A stretch of DNA of 64,000 nucleotides, from positions 11,808,501-11,872,500 of the forward strand of contig NZ_JACHMB010000001.1 of the NCBI RefSeq assembly GCF_014204795.1, written 5' to 3'. The DNA is from Nonomuraea jabiensis (GTDB taxonomy: Bacteria; Actinomycetota; Actinomycetes; Streptosporangiales; Streptosporangiaceae). Of the stretch, positions 22,964-32,054 are shown one piece after another. The notes beneath the pieces were generated by a model. That model worked only from the letters and a program-made list of their open reading frames with translations. It ran no database searches and was not told where the DNA came from. The stretch's first letter is position 1, and every line of letters begins with the position of its first letter. The translations under genes and the position numbers were made by a program.

Positions 22964-23114
22964 CCCCGCGCTGCTGCCGGGCCTCCTGGCCGGAGTACGG
23001 CCCGAGGCACCCGTCAGGCTGTTCTGGACACCGGAGAAAAAATCTTCGGAAGGGATGTGAAGAACGCGCGAACGGCTCCGACCCAGTCATGAGCACAACG
23101 CGAAGGAGCACGCC

Positions 23115-23681
23115 ATGAGCAAGCTCATCTACTGGGTCCACACCTCCGTCGACGGCCACATCGAGGGCCCGAACGGGGAGTTCGACTGGCCGGCGATGGG
23201 GCCGGAGCTGTCGGCGTACGGGGACGAGGTCCACGCCCGCGTCGGCACCTTCCTGTACGGGCGCGTCGTCTGGGAGATGATGTCCAGCTACTGGCCCCAC
23301 GCGGAGTCGATCTCGGACGACCCGCACGACCTCAAGTTCGCCCCCGTCTGGCGCAGCACCCCGAAGGTCGTCTTCTCCACCACGCTGAAGGAGGCGGGCT
23401 GGGACGCCCGGATCGTCTCCGGCGACCTCGCCAAGGAGGTCGCCGAGCTGAAGAGCCAGCCCGGCGAGGACCTCCTGCTGAACGGTGGCTCACGGCTGGC
23501 CGGGGCGCTCACCGAGCTGGGGCTGATCGACGAGTACCACATCATCGTGCACCCGGTCGTCCTCGGCGGCGGCCTGCCGCTGTTCCCGCCGCTGGCACAG
23601 CGGACCGGCCTGCGCCTGGTGGAGACGCGGACGTTCGACGCCGGGGTGGCGCTGCTGCGCTACGAGCGGGCCGATAGCTAA
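23115..23681 (+). CDS. RibD C-domain/DHFR-like family protein
   Basis: A 188-residue protein of the dihydrofolate reductase-like / RibD C-terminal family: KLIYWVHTSVDGHIEGPNGE, TFLYGRVVWEMM, PKVVFSTTL, then LLLNGGSRLAGALTELGLID and HPVVLGGGLPLFP. Stand-alone members in actinomycetes are common and their reaction is mostly unknown; NADPH reduction is likely. GAAGGAG lies about seven bases before the ATG. A ten-codon reading frame (23089-23118) overlaps this start by four bases. The 3' end overlaps the stop of ribokinase by four bases, the two genes converging. Confidence 0.88.
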   Translation: MSKLIYWVHTSVDGHIEGPNGEFDWPAMGPELSAYGDEVHARVGTFLYGRVVWEMMSSYWPHAESISDDPHDLKFAPVWRSTPKVVFSTTLKEAGWDARIVSGDLAKEVAELKSQPGEDLLLNGGSRLAGALTELGLIDEYHIIVHPVVLGGGLPLFPPLAQRTGLRLVETRTFDAGVALLRYERADS

Positions 23682-24562
23682 GGCAGGGCGGCCTCGATCT
23701 CGTGGCGGGTCGGCATGGACGTGCTGGCCCCCTCCCGCTGCACCGACAGCGCCGCCGCCGTGGACGCGAAGCCCAGCGCGTCGGCCACGCTCATCCCCTC
23801 CGATCTGGCCACGGCGAACGCGCCCACGAAGGTGTCGCCGGCCGCGGTCGTGTCCACGGCCTCCACCTTCACCGCGGGCACCCGCAGCCGCTCCCCCGAG
23901 CGCGACCCGTACAGCGCGCCCTCGGAGCCCAGCGTGATCAGCGCCTCCTCGACCCGCTCCAGCAGCGCGTCGAGCGCGGCCTCCGCGCCGGCGGCGCCGG
24001 TGATGGCGGCGGCCTCGTGCTCGTTCGGGACGATCGTGGTGACCGCGTCGAGGAGCTCGTCGGGCAGCGGCCGGGCGGGGGCCGGGGTGAGGTAGACGGG
24101 CACGCCGGAGACCTGGGCGGCCTGGGCGGCGGCCACGACGGCCTCCATGGGCAGTTCGAGCTGGAGCAGCAGCGCGTCCGAGCGGGCGATGGCGGCCAGG
24201 TCCTCGCCCGAGGGGCCGGCGATGGTGCCGTTCGCGCCGGGGACGACGATGATCGAGTTGCCGCCCTCGTCGTCCACCACGATGTGCGCGATGCCGCTGG
24301 GCCCGGGCACCTCGCGCAGGCCGCGTACGTCGATCCCGGCCTGCGCCAGCGTGGCGCGCATCTCCGCGCCGAACCCGTCGTCGCCCACCGCCCCGAGGAA
24401 GGCCACGTGCGCGCCCGCGCGGGCGGCGGCGATGGCCTGGTTGGCCCCCTTGCCGCCGGGCACGGTGCGGAACCGGTGCCCGGTGACCGTCTCGCCGCGC
24501 TTGGGGGCTTCGGCGACGTAGGCGACGAGGTCCATGTTGGCGCTGCCGAAAACCGAGATCAT
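23678..24562 (-). CDS. rbsK: Ribokinase
   Basis: A 294-residue PfkB-family kinase closest to ribokinase: VFGSANMDLVAYVAEAPKRG at the N-terminus, FRTVPGGKGANQAIAAARAG (sugar-binding GGKGANQA), NEHEAAAITG, and VDTTAAGDTFVGAFAVA (the anion hole and catalytic Asp). It converts ribose to ribose 5-phosphate. It is the last gene of the LacI-controlled nine-gene operon; its ATG overlaps the upstream ADP-ribosylglycohydrolase-family stop by four bases. In this setting it would capture ribose released by the four hydrolases. Confidence 0.92.
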   Translation of the reverse strand: MISVFGSANMDLVAYVAEAPKRGETVTGHRFRTVPGGKGANQAIAAARAGAHVAFLGAVGDDGFGAEMRATLAQAGIDVRGLREVPGPSGIAHIVVDDEGGNSIIVVPGANGTIAGPSGEDLAAIARSDALLLQLELPMEAVVAAAQAAQVSGVPVYLTPAPARPLPDELLDAVTTIVPNEHEAAAITGAAGAEAALDALLERVEEALITLGSEGALYGSRSGERLRVPAVKVEAVDTTAAGDTFVGAFAVARSEGMSVADALGFASTAAALSVQREGASTSMPTRHEIEAALP

Positions 24563-25920
24563 GGCTTCATCATCTCCTGTGTGCGGGCGGCCAGCGCGGC
24601 CAGCCCCACCCCGTCGTACCCGGTCAGGCTGCTGGCCAGGCTGTCACGCATCCGCCAGCGGTCCGGCACGCCGCCGTTCAGCGCGCCCGCGACGGACCCG
24701 GCCGTGGCCCCGGCGGAGTCGGTGTCCCAGCCGCCGGCCACCGCTCCGGCGATCGTGGCGGTGAAGTCGCCCCGGCCGTGGATCAGCGTGGCCGCGACGA
24801 GGGCGGCGTTGTTGGTGGTGTGCACCCAGTGCAGGTCGTCGTGGCGTTCGTGCAGGAGGTCGACGACCCGCTCGAAGTCGTCCTCGCGGGCGGCGTCCGC
24901 GGCGGCCAGGCGTACCGCCTCGTGCAGGCGCGAGCGCTCCGGCACCACCGACAGGCCCGCCCGTACGACCTCCTCGGGCGAGGTGGCGACCAGGGCGGCC
25001 GCGCACATGGCGGCCACGAACATCGCCCCGTAGATCCCGTTCGCGGTGTGGGTCAGGCGGGCGTCGCGCCAGGCGTGCTCCGCCGCCGTGGCGGGGTCGC
25101 CCGGGTTGCTCCAGCCGTACACGTCGGCCCTGATCAGGGCGCCGATCCACTCCCTGAACGGGTTGCGGCGGGTGGCCGTGGCGGGCGGCTCGACGCCGTC
25201 CAGGAGGTTGCGGTACGCGACCCGTTCGGCGGTGAACGTGCGGCCGGCGGGGAGCTCGTCCAGCCACAGCTTGGCCACGTCGTCGGTGGTGAAGCCGCGC
25301 CCGTGGCGCTCCAGGACGGACAGGGCCAGCAGCGGGTAGTTGAGGTCGTCGTCCTCGGGGATGCCGTCGATGTTCTCGGCCAGGGAGTTGACGGCGCTGC
25401 GCCGGTTCCACGGCCAGCGGCGGGCGACGTCGTCCGGGAGTCCCTCGGCGGTGAACCAGCCGCGGATGGGCCAGTTGCCGGTGGCCTCGGCGATCTGCCT
25501 GATGCCTTCGCGCGGGATCTTCTCCACGGGCTTGCCGAGCACGCACCCGGCCGCCCGCCCCTGCCACGCGCCCAGCACCCGCGCCGGATCCACGGCCGCT
25601 CTCTCTGCCGATCTCGCGGCTGGGCCCGGCCAGGACGGGCAGGCGGCGATGATGCCGTCCAGGTCCGAGGGCTCCGGCAGCGGGGAGGGGACGGCGGCCA
25701 GCTCGTCCAGCAGTTCCCCGGCCAGGTCCCGCAGCCGGGCCGCGCCCGGCTCGGAGGCCCCGGCGCGCGGGGGCGCGTCGTGGCCGCCCGCCCCGTGCCA
25801 GCGGGCCGCGATCTTCCGCACGCGCTCCGCGTCGGGGCCGGAGGCCCGGCCGTCCTCGGCGGCCTGGCGGAGTTCGTGCCCGATCAGGTCCTCCGGCTGG
25901 ACCCAGGTGAGGCGGATCAC
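24559..25920 (-). CDS. ADP-ribosylglycohydrolase family protein, long form (copy 1)
   Basis: A 453-residue member of the ADP-ribosylglycohydrolase (ARH/DraG) superfamily, which hydrolyses N- or O-glycosidic bonds to ribose using a two-magnesium centre. A ~120-residue N-terminal extension with a Pro/Ala-rich linker precedes the fold (GAWQGRAAGCVLGKPVEKIP). Metal motifs: PEDDDLNYPLLALSV in place of the usual TDDT, and GGWDTDSAGATAGSVAGALN. The GTG start overlaps the upstream paralogue's stop by four bases. It is the eighth gene of the LacI operon, just before ribokinase. No signal peptide, so it acts in the cytoplasm. Confidence 0.88.
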   Translation of the reverse strand: MIRLTWVQPEDLIGHELRQAAEDGRASGPDAERVRKIAARWHGAGGHDAPPRAGASEPGAARLRDLAGELLDELAAVPSPLPEPSDLDGIIAACPSWPGPAARSAERAAVDPARVLGAWQGRAAGCVLGKPVEKIPREGIRQIAEATGNWPIRGWFTAEGLPDDVARRWPWNRRSAVNSLAENIDGIPEDDDLNYPLLALSVLERHGRGFTTDDVAKLWLDELPAGRTFTAERVAYRNLLDGVEPPATATRRNPFREWIGALIRADVYGWSNPGDPATAAEHAWRDARLTHTANGIYGAMFVAAMCAAALVATSPEEVVRAGLSVVPERSRLHEAVRLAAADAAREDDFERVVDLLHERHDDLHWVHTTNNAALVAATLIHGRGDFTATIAGAVAGGWDTDSAGATAGSVAGALNGGVPDRWRMRDSLASSLTGYDGVGLAALAARTQEMMKP

Positions 25921-27056
25921 CGGCGGTCGAGGTCGGCGAAGGCGGCCTCGTGGGCGCGGCGCCGTACCAGGTCGTCGGCGTGTACCCGGCGCGCGACCTC
26001 CGCGATGGCGAGCCCGGGGGCCACCAGGTCCGTGCGGCTGGCCGCCCCCACCTGCGAGACCCACTCCGGCGGCACCGCGGACAGCCCCCCGAGGGCGCCC
26101 GCGATGGCCCCGCCCATGGACGCGATCGAGTCGGCGTCGCGCCCGTAGTTGACGCCGCCCAGCACGGTCTCGCGGTAGTCGCCCTTGGCGATCACCAGGA
26201 ACCCGAGCGCCAGCGGCAGCTCCTCGATGCTGTGCACCCGGCTCGGCCGCCGGGCTCCCAGCCCCTGGTCGCGGTAGGTGTCGGCGACCGTGTCGTAGGG
26301 CCGCATGGCGGCGCGCAGCGTCTCGAACGACCCGTCCCAGTGCCCCAGCCCGGCGGCGGCCTCGCAGACGGACTCGATGGCGGCCCTCGTGCCGTCCTTG
26401 GCCAGGCGCAGGCAGGCCGCGATCACGGAGTCCGCGGTGGCGCCCGGTCGCATGGCCTCGGCCACGGCGGCGGCCATCACCCCGGCGGCCTCCCGGCCGT
26501 AGCTGGACTGGTGGGCGCCGGCCAGGTCGACGGCCTCGGCGTAGGCGGCGTCGGGGTCGGCGGCGTTCACGATGCCGACGGGGGCGACGTACATGGCGGC
26601 GCCGCAGTTGACGATGTTGCCGACGCCGGCCTCGCGCGGGTCCACGTGCCCGTAGTGGAGCCTGGCCACGATCCACTTCTCGGCCAGGAAGATCCGCTGC
26701 AGCGGCAGCGCCTCGGCCTCCAGCTCGGGGATCCAGCGCCGCTCGCCCATCAGCTCGGGCACCAGGTGCTCGGCCATCGAGTACGCGGTCAGGTGCCCGC
26801 CGGCCTTCTCGTACACGCGGATCAGGGCGTGCGTCATCAACGTGTCGTCGGTGATGTGGCCGTCGCCCTTGTGGTACGGGGCGATGGGGCGGGCGTTGCG
26901 CCAGTCGTCGTTGAACGGCGGCACGATGCCCTCGACGCGGCCCCCGTACCTCTCGACGATCTGCTCGGGGGTCCAGCCCTCGGTCGCGCCGCCCAGCGCG
27001 TCACCGACCGCCGCCCCCGCCACGCAGCCAGTGGCCCTGTCCTCAAGCGGCGTCAT
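25917..27056 (-). CDS. ADP-ribosylglycohydrolase family protein (copy 2)
   Basis: A 379-residue cytoplasmic member of the ADP-ribosylglycohydrolase family with both metal motifs intact: GDGHITDDTLMTHALI (Thr69-Asp70-Asp71-Thr72) and NYGRDADSIASMGGAIAGAL. The N-terminal DRATGCVAGAAVGDALGG is the standard first helix. It should be catalytically competent on a ribosyl N- or O-glycoside. ATG and GTG overlaps of four bases at both ends tie it to its neighbours. The frame continues upstream without similarity, so the ATG at 27056 is preferred. Confidence 0.9.
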   Translation of the reverse strand: MTPLEDRATGCVAGAAVGDALGGATEGWTPEQIVERYGGRVEGIVPPFNDDWRNARPIAPYHKGDGHITDDTLMTHALIRVYEKAGGHLTAYSMAEHLVPELMGERRWIPELEAEALPLQRIFLAEKWIVARLHYGHVDPREAGVGNIVNCGAAMYVAPVGIVNAADPDAAYAEAVDLAGAHQSSYGREAAGVMAAAVAEAMRPGATADSVIAACLRLAKDGTRAAIESVCEAAAGLGHWDGSFETLRAAMRPYDTVADTYRDQGLGARRPSRVHSIEELPLALGFLVIAKGDYRETVLGGVNYGRDADSIASMGGAIAGALGGLSAVPPEWVSQVGAASRTDLVAPGLAIAEVARRVHADDLVRRRAHEAAFADLDRR

Positions 27057-28018
27057 GCGATTCCCTCCGATAGTTCGATCAAATCCCTGCCCGCCATATC
27101 GGGCAGGCAACAACCGGCCAGCGTGCGGGCCGAGGCGATCCACCCCTCCGGGATCGCCTCCAGCCCGCGGCACGCTCCCGCGAGCGCGCCGGTCAGCGCG
27201 GGCGCCGAGTCGGCCAGCGCGGCCAGGCAGGCGGCCGCGGGCACCGCCCGTACGAGGTCGCCGGCCGCCGCCTCGGCCAGCGCCAGCGCCACTGGCACGG
27301 TCTGCGCGGCGCCGACGCCGTAGCTGTAGACGTGGTCGAGCAGCGCGGCGTCCAGGGCGGGCACGGCCGCGAACGGGTCGCCCGCCTTGCGCGTGACGGC
27401 CAGTGCCGCGCGGGCGTTGTGGCCGATGGCGGTGTCCTCGGGCAGGACGGCCAGCGCCGCCTCCACCGCCCCGGCCACCGAGCCCGACCGCACGGCCTCG
27501 GCCACGGCGGCGGCCATGGCCAGGGCGCCCAGGACGCCGTCATAGGCGTTCGTCACCTGGGCGTCCTGCGTGGGGTCCCGCCCCAGCACGCCGAACGCCA
27601 CGGCCCTGACGGCGGCGGCGTCGTCGAAGTGGTGCGGGTTGTCGTGCCCGGACGCGGGCGGCTCGACGCCCTTGGCGAGGTTGTCGAGCGCGGTGGCCAC
27701 CGAGATCCGTGCCCTGACGCCCTCCCGGGGCAGCTCCCTGAACGCCTCGGCTCTCGGCCGGTCGATGGTGAGCACCGTCCAGGCCAGCCATTCGGCGTCG
27801 TCGGACGGGCCTACGGCCAGCGGGGCCGTGGGCTGGTTGAGCGCGAACGGGACCGGCAGCGTGGTGACCTCGTGCTCCTCCGCGAAGGTGTCCAGCTCTC
27901 TGTGCAGGCGTCTGCTCCAGGGGGCGTGCAGGGCCGCCCGGTGCCTGGCCGCCGGCCATCCGGCGGCGTCACCGACGGCGAGCCCGGCGAAGGCCCCCCT
28001 GATTCTGTCCCCCGACAT
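27053..28018 (-). CDS. Degenerate ADP-ribosylglycohydrolase family protein (copy 3)
   Basis: A 321-residue divergent paralogue. The first helix (RIRGAFAGLAVGDAAGWPAA) and the family layout remain, but the first metal motif is GPSDDAEWLAW (Asp73-Asp74 kept, both threonines lost). The second, usually GxDxD(T/S), is LADSAPALTGALAG, with the second aspartate gone. It therefore probably lacks the full two-metal site. The gene is intact, with normal codon use and tight operon spacing, so it is not decaying at random. It may be a regulatory or structural partner of the active copies. ATG at 28018. Confidence 0.78.
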   Translation of the reverse strand: MSGDRIRGAFAGLAVGDAAGWPAARHRAALHAPWSRRLHRELDTFAEEHEVTTLPVPFALNQPTAPLAVGPSDDAEWLAWTVLTIDRPRAEAFRELPREGVRARISVATALDNLAKGVEPPASGHDNPHHFDDAAAVRAVAFGVLGRDPTQDAQVTNAYDGVLGALAMAAAVAEAVRSGSVAGAVEAALAVLPEDTAIGHNARAALAVTRKAGDPFAAVPALDAALLDHVYSYGVGAAQTVPVALALAEAAAGDLVRAVPAAACLAALADSAPALTGALAGACRGLEAIPEGWIASARTLAGCCLPDMAGRDLIELSEGIA

Positions 28019-28024
28019 CGTGAT

Positions 28025-29005
28025 CTACAGTCCTCCCGCCAGTTCGTCGGCGACGTCCAGTACGTGTCTTCCGGCCACGACGGGCAGGCATTTGCCCGTC
28101 ACGGGTCCGATCCTGGCCGCCCACCGCTCGGGCACGCCGCCCTCGCCGCGCATGGCTCCGGCGATCGCGCCGGCTATGGCGCCGATCGTGTCGGCGTCCC
28201 GGCCCAGGCTCACCCCGAACGTCACGGACGCCTCGACGTCGCCGTCTCCGGCCAGCACGGCCGCCAGCGCCAGCGCCACGGCCTCGGGGGCGATGTCGGT
28301 CCAGGGGTAGTGCCTGACGACCACGGCCTCGTGCAACGCCTCAACGAGCGCGATCTCGTCGGCCGGGTCCATGATCGGGCTCGTGGCCGGCAGGGTCGCG
28401 CAGGCCCGGACGACGTTGCGGGCGGTCCACGAGTCGGCGGGGATCACCGACAGCGCCGCCCGTACGACGTCCTGTGGCGAGGCCCCGCCCATCGCGGCGG
28501 CCACGGCACCGGCGACCGCGCGGCCGCCCAGGATGCCCTCGCCGGACCCGCTGACCAGCCCGTCCTGCTCCACCAGCCGGGCCGCCTCCGCGGGATCGCC
28601 AGGGCAGAACACCCCGTACGGCGCCGCCCGCATCGCGAGCCCGTCCGACCAGCCGTGCGAGTGCGCCAGCCCGGTCAGCGGCGGCTCCAGCCCGCGGCGA
28701 AGCGCTTCGACGGTGCCCAGCTCGGAGAACCCGGCTCCGCGCATGGGCCCGGTGACCCGTGGGATGATCTCCTGCCGGTACGCCCGCGCCACGTCGGCGG
28801 AGGTCAGCGCGTGCCCGTGCCGCACCAGGAGGGAGGCGGCGAAGATGGCGTACTCCGTGTCGTCGGTGCCGCCGCCCTCGATCTCCGTGAGCCGGCCCCA
28901 CCGCCGCCGGATCTCCGACGGCGGCAGGTTCTCGGCCGGGGCCCCGAGGGCGTCGCCGGCCGCGAGGCCGAGGAGACACCCACGGGCTTTATCCCGATAA
29001 GTCAC
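28025..29005 (-). CDS. ADP-ribosylglycohydrolase family protein (copy 4)
   Basis: A 326-residue member of the ADP-ribosylglycohydrolase family with complete metal motifs: GGGTDDTEYAIFAASLL (Thr47-Asp48-Asp49-Thr50) and SLGRDADTIGAIAGAIAGAM. First helix DKARGCLLGLAAGDALGAPA. It is the first of four paralogues after the sugar-binding lipoprotein gene and overlaps it by four bases through a GTG start. Cytoplasmic. The tight link to an importer points to a transported ribosyl compound rather than to reversal of protein ADP-ribosylation. Confidence 0.9.
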   Translation of the reverse strand: MTYRDKARGCLLGLAAGDALGAPAENLPPSEIRRRWGRLTEIEGGGTDDTEYAIFAASLLVRHGHALTSADVARAYRQEIIPRVTGPMRGAGFSELGTVEALRRGLEPPLTGLAHSHGWSDGLAMRAAPYGVFCPGDPAEAARLVEQDGLVSGSGEGILGGRAVAGAVAAAMGGASPQDVVRAALSVIPADSWTARNVVRACATLPATSPIMDPADEIALVEALHEAVVVRHYPWTDIAPEAVALALAAVLAGDGDVEASVTFGVSLGRDADTIGAIAGAIAGAMRGEGGVPERWAARIGPVTGKCLPVVAGRHVLDVADELAGGL

Positions 29006-30309
29006 CGCTGGTACCGCTCCAACACCTTGTTGCCGTCCTCGACCAGCTTCGAGGCCGCCTGGTCGATGGTGATCTTATTGGCGAAGTACTCCTGCAGGGT
29101 CGGCGTGGCGACCTTGCTCTTCCACTCGTCGAACCCGTTCACCTTGAGGAACGGCGCCACGACGAGGTTCTTGGCGGAGGCGGTGGCCACGTCCCAGCCG
29201 TTCTCCTTGGTGGTCATCGCCGGGTCGGCGGCGGCCGTCTGCGAGGTCGGCAGGAGCCAGTCGCCCTTGGCGAGCTTGGCCTGGTTCGCGCCGTTCAGGA
29301 AGAAGGCGATGAACTTCATGGCCTCGTCCGGGTGCTTGCTGTCCTGCGCGATCGACAGCGTCTGCGAGACCGCGCCCTGCTGGGCGCTCGTGCCCTTCGG
29401 CGCGGGGAGCGTGACCCACTCGAAGCCCTCCGGCGCCTGCTCGGCGACCTGCTGGCGCAGGTAGACGCCGGCGGGCAGCAGCGCGAACTTGCCCTTGTAG
29501 AAGGCCGGCAGCGGGTCCGCGGTGCCCTGGCCGAGCGCGGCCGGGTCGGCGGACTTGTCCTTGTAGAGCTGGTCGTGGATGCGCTGGAGCACCTCGCGCT
29601 CCTCGGGGCCGACCTTGACCGTGGTCTTGCCGTCGGCCGTCTGGAAGAACGTGCCGCCGAAGTTGAGCGCCAGGTTGAGCGTCTTGTTGACCGGCGACTT
29701 CATCGGCCAGGCCACGCCGAAGTTGCCGTCCTTGGTCATCTTCTTCGCCGCGGCCGAGAACTCGTCCCACGTCCAGGGGTTGTCGGGCGTCGGGACGCGC
29801 GCGCCGGAGGCGTCGAGCAGCTTCTTGTTGGCGATGATGACCTGCGACTCCTGCAGGAACGGCACGCCGTACACGCCCTGCTGGCCCTTGCCGTCGTCGA
29901 AGGTGACGGTGTCCCAGGCGGGCTGCGGGATGTCGCTCTTGAGCTCGGCGGGCAGCTTGTCCTTCAGGTCGAGCAGGTAGCCGTCGGAGGCGAAGCCGGC
30001 CAGGGCGGGCGAGTCGTTGTGGATGACGTCCGGCGCCGTGCCGCCGGCGAACTGGGTGACGAGCTGGTCGTTGACGTTGTCCCAGCTGCCCTGGACGTAG
30101 GTGACCTGGATGTTGGGGTTGGCCTTGTTCCACTCGTCCACGAGCTGCTTGTTCGCGGCGACGGATTCCTTCTGCCACGCCAGGCTGAGAAAATTGATCT
30201 TGACCGGCTCGTTGGGGGCGGACGACGACTGACCGCCGCCGCCTCCACTGCCGCACGCGGCGGCGAGCGCGAGGACCGCCGCAGCCGCCAGAGCGGACTT
30301 GATTCGCAT
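29002..30309 (-). CDS. Sugar ABC transporter substrate-binding lipoprotein
   Basis: A 435-residue extracellular binding protein of the SBP_bac_1 (MalE-like) family. The N-terminus MRIKSALAAAAVLALAAACG is a lipoprotein signal with the lipobox LAAAC, so it is membrane-anchored after cysteine 19. A Gly/Ser linker follows, then the two-lobed domain with PDVIHNDSPALAGFASDGYL. A TAGGAGG ribosome binding site stands seven bases before the ATG. It is encoded nine bases after malG and delivers substrate to the MalFG permease. Ligand unknown; operon context suggests a ribosyl conjugate. Confidence 0.92.
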   Translation of the reverse strand: MRIKSALAAAAVLALAAACGSGGGGGQSSSAPNEPVKINFLSLAWQKESVAANKQLVDEWNKANPNIQVTYVQGSWDNVNDQLVTQFAGGTAPDVIHNDSPALAGFASDGYLLDLKDKLPAELKSDIPQPAWDTVTFDDGKGQQGVYGVPFLQESQVIIANKKLLDASGARVPTPDNPWTWDEFSAAAKKMTKDGNFGVAWPMKSPVNKTLNLALNFGGTFFQTADGKTTVKVGPEEREVLQRIHDQLYKDKSADPAALGQGTADPLPAFYKGKFALLPAGVYLRQQVAEQAPEGFEWVTLPAPKGTSAQQGAVSQTLSIAQDSKHPDEAMKFIAFFLNGANQAKLAKGDWLLPTSQTAAADPAMTTKENGWDVATASAKNLVVAPFLKVNGFDEWKSKVATPTLQEYFANKITIDQAASKLVEDGNKVLERYQR

Positions 30310-30318
30310 GTGAGCCTC

Positions 30319-31137
30319 CTAGCCCTTCACGGCGCCGGCCATCAGGCCGGACTTCAGTCGCCGCTGAATGATTGCGAAGAAGATCAGGCTCGGGATCGTC
30401 GCCATGAGCGACGCCGCGGCCAGCGGGCCGAGCCTGGCCACTCCCTCAGGACCGGTGAACCGCACCAGAGTGAGCGGGAGCGTCATGACATCGGGGTTCT
30501 GCAGGATCACGAGCGCGAACATGAACTCGTTCCACGACGAGATGAACGAGAACAGCAGCGTGGCCACCACGCCGGGCGCCAGCAGCGGCGCGACCACGCT
30601 CACGATCGAGCGCAGCCGGGTCGCGCCGTCCACGGCCGCGGCCTCCTCCAGCTCGCGCGGCACCGCGCGCACGTACCCCTGCAGCATCCACAGCGCGAAC
30701 GGCAGCGTGAACGTCACGTGCACGACCACCAGGCCCGGCAGCGTGTTCACCAGGTCCAGATCGCGCAGGATCATGAAGAGCGGGATGATGATCAGGATGA
30801 ACGGGAACACCTGGCTGACCAGCACCCACCCGATGGCGATCCGGTTGAGCAGGCTGCGGTAGCGGGCCATCGCGTAGGAGGCGGGCAGCGAGATCAGCAC
30901 CGTGATCACGCTGCTGAACAGCGCCACGACCAGGCTGCGCAGCCCCGCGCCCACCAGGTCCTGCTCGCCGAACGCGTCGGCGAAGTTGGCCAGCGTCGGG
31001 TCGCGCGGGATCCACGTGGGGTCGGCCAGGGCCATCTCCCGCGGCGTCTTCAGCGCCGTCGACAGCAGCCAGGCCAGCGGGAACGCCAGGAAGACGATGT
31101 ACGCGACCAGCGCCACGTACTGCGACAGGCGCCTCAT
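30319..31137 (-). CDS. Carbohydrate ABC transporter permease, MalG type
   Basis: A 272-residue permease with six membrane helices and the EAA loop that contacts the ATPase (ELEEAAAVDGATRLRSIVSV). The MalG-type C-terminus ends RRLKSGLMAGAVKG. Its start overlaps the malF stop by one base (TGATG). No ATP-binding subunit is encoded in the operon; actinomycetes often share one MsiK-type ATPase among such importers. Located in the cytoplasmic membrane with MalF. Confidence 0.93.
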   Translation of the reverse strand: MRRLSQYVALVAYIVFLAFPLAWLLSTALKTPREMALADPTWIPRDPTLANFADAFGEQDLVGAGLRSLVVALFSSVITVLISLPASYAMARYRSLLNRIAIGWVLVSQVFPFILIIIPLFMILRDLDLVNTLPGLVVVHVTFTLPFALWMLQGYVRAVPRELEEAAAVDGATRLRSIVSVVAPLLAPGVVATLLFSFISSWNEFMFALVILQNPDVMTLPLTLVRFTGPEGVARLGPLAAASLMATIPSLIFFAIIQRRLKSGLMAGAVKG

Positions 31138-32054
31138 CACTTGGCCTCCCTCATCTGGCGTCCCAGGTAGAGCGCGAGCACGGCCAGCACGACGATCGCC
31201 ATCGCCAGGCCCAGCATCGAGGCGTAACCGGCCATCCGGTACCTGAACGCCTCCTCGTACGCGAACAGCATCGGCAGCCGCGTCTGCCCGCCCGGCCCGC
31301 CCTGCGTGAGCACGTAGACCAGGCCGAACTGGTTGATGTTCCACACGAAGTCGAGCGAGGTGATCGCCACGATCACCGGCCTGAGCTGCGGCAGCGTGAT
31401 GTTCCAGAACCGCCGCCAGCGGGTGGCGCCGTCCACCTCGCCCGCCTCGTAGAGCTCCTTGGGGATGCCCTGCAGGCCCGCCAGCAGGACCACCGTGGTC
31501 TGCGGCATGCCGGTCCAGATGCCGACCACGATGATCGCCGGCAGCGCGAGCGAGAAGTCGGCCAGCCAGTTGATGTCCGTGCCCAGCAGGTCGTTCAGGA
31601 TGCCCGCGTCGGGGTGGTAGACGAGCTTCCACATCAGGCCGATGACCACCGGCGGCATCGCCCACGGCACCACCGCCAGCACCCGGGCCACGCCCCGGAA
31701 CCGCAGGTTCTCGTTGAGCAGCAGCGCCAGGCCGAGCGCGGCCAGGAACTGCAGCACGGTCACGGAGACGCCCCAGATCGCGCCGATCTTGAACGAGGAC
31801 CAGAACTCGTCGTCGGTCAGCAGCCGGCCGAAGTTCTCCAGGCCGACGAAGCTCGTCTCGTGGTTGCGGGTGTTGCGGGCGTCGGTGAACGCCAGGCCGA
31901 TGCCGTACAGCAGCGGGCCCACGCTGAACAGCGCCACCGGCACCAGGGCGGGCAGCATGAGCAGCCACATCTCGCGCGTCTGGCGCGAGACCCTGCGGCG
32001 CTTGGCCCGCCGCGGCCCGCGCGGCGGCGCCGGTCTCGTCACGGTCGCCGTCAT
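31137..32054 (-). CDS. Carbohydrate ABC transporter permease, MalF type
   Basis: A 305-residue permease. An N-terminal basic cytoplasmic tail (RRAKRRRVSRQTREM) precedes six membrane helices; the EAA loop is ELYEAGEVDGATRWRRFWNI. It pairs with the MalG-type protein. The ATG overlaps the lacI stop by four bases, so regulator and transporter are read from one message. The frame extends upstream, but only this ATG gives a normal N-terminus. Confidence 0.92.
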   Translation of the reverse strand: MTATVTRPAPPRGPRRAKRRRVSRQTREMWLLMLPALVPVALFSVGPLLYGIGLAFTDARNTRNHETSFVGLENFGRLLTDDEFWSSFKIGAIWGVSVTVLQFLAALGLALLLNENLRFRGVARVLAVVPWAMPPVVIGLMWKLVYHPDAGILNDLLGTDINWLADFSLALPAIIVVGIWTGMPQTTVVLLAGLQGIPKELYEAGEVDGATRWRRFWNITLPQLRPVIVAITSLDFVWNINQFGLVYVLTQGGPGGQTRLPMLFAYEEAFRYRMAGYASMLGLAMAIVVLAVLALYLGRQMREAK

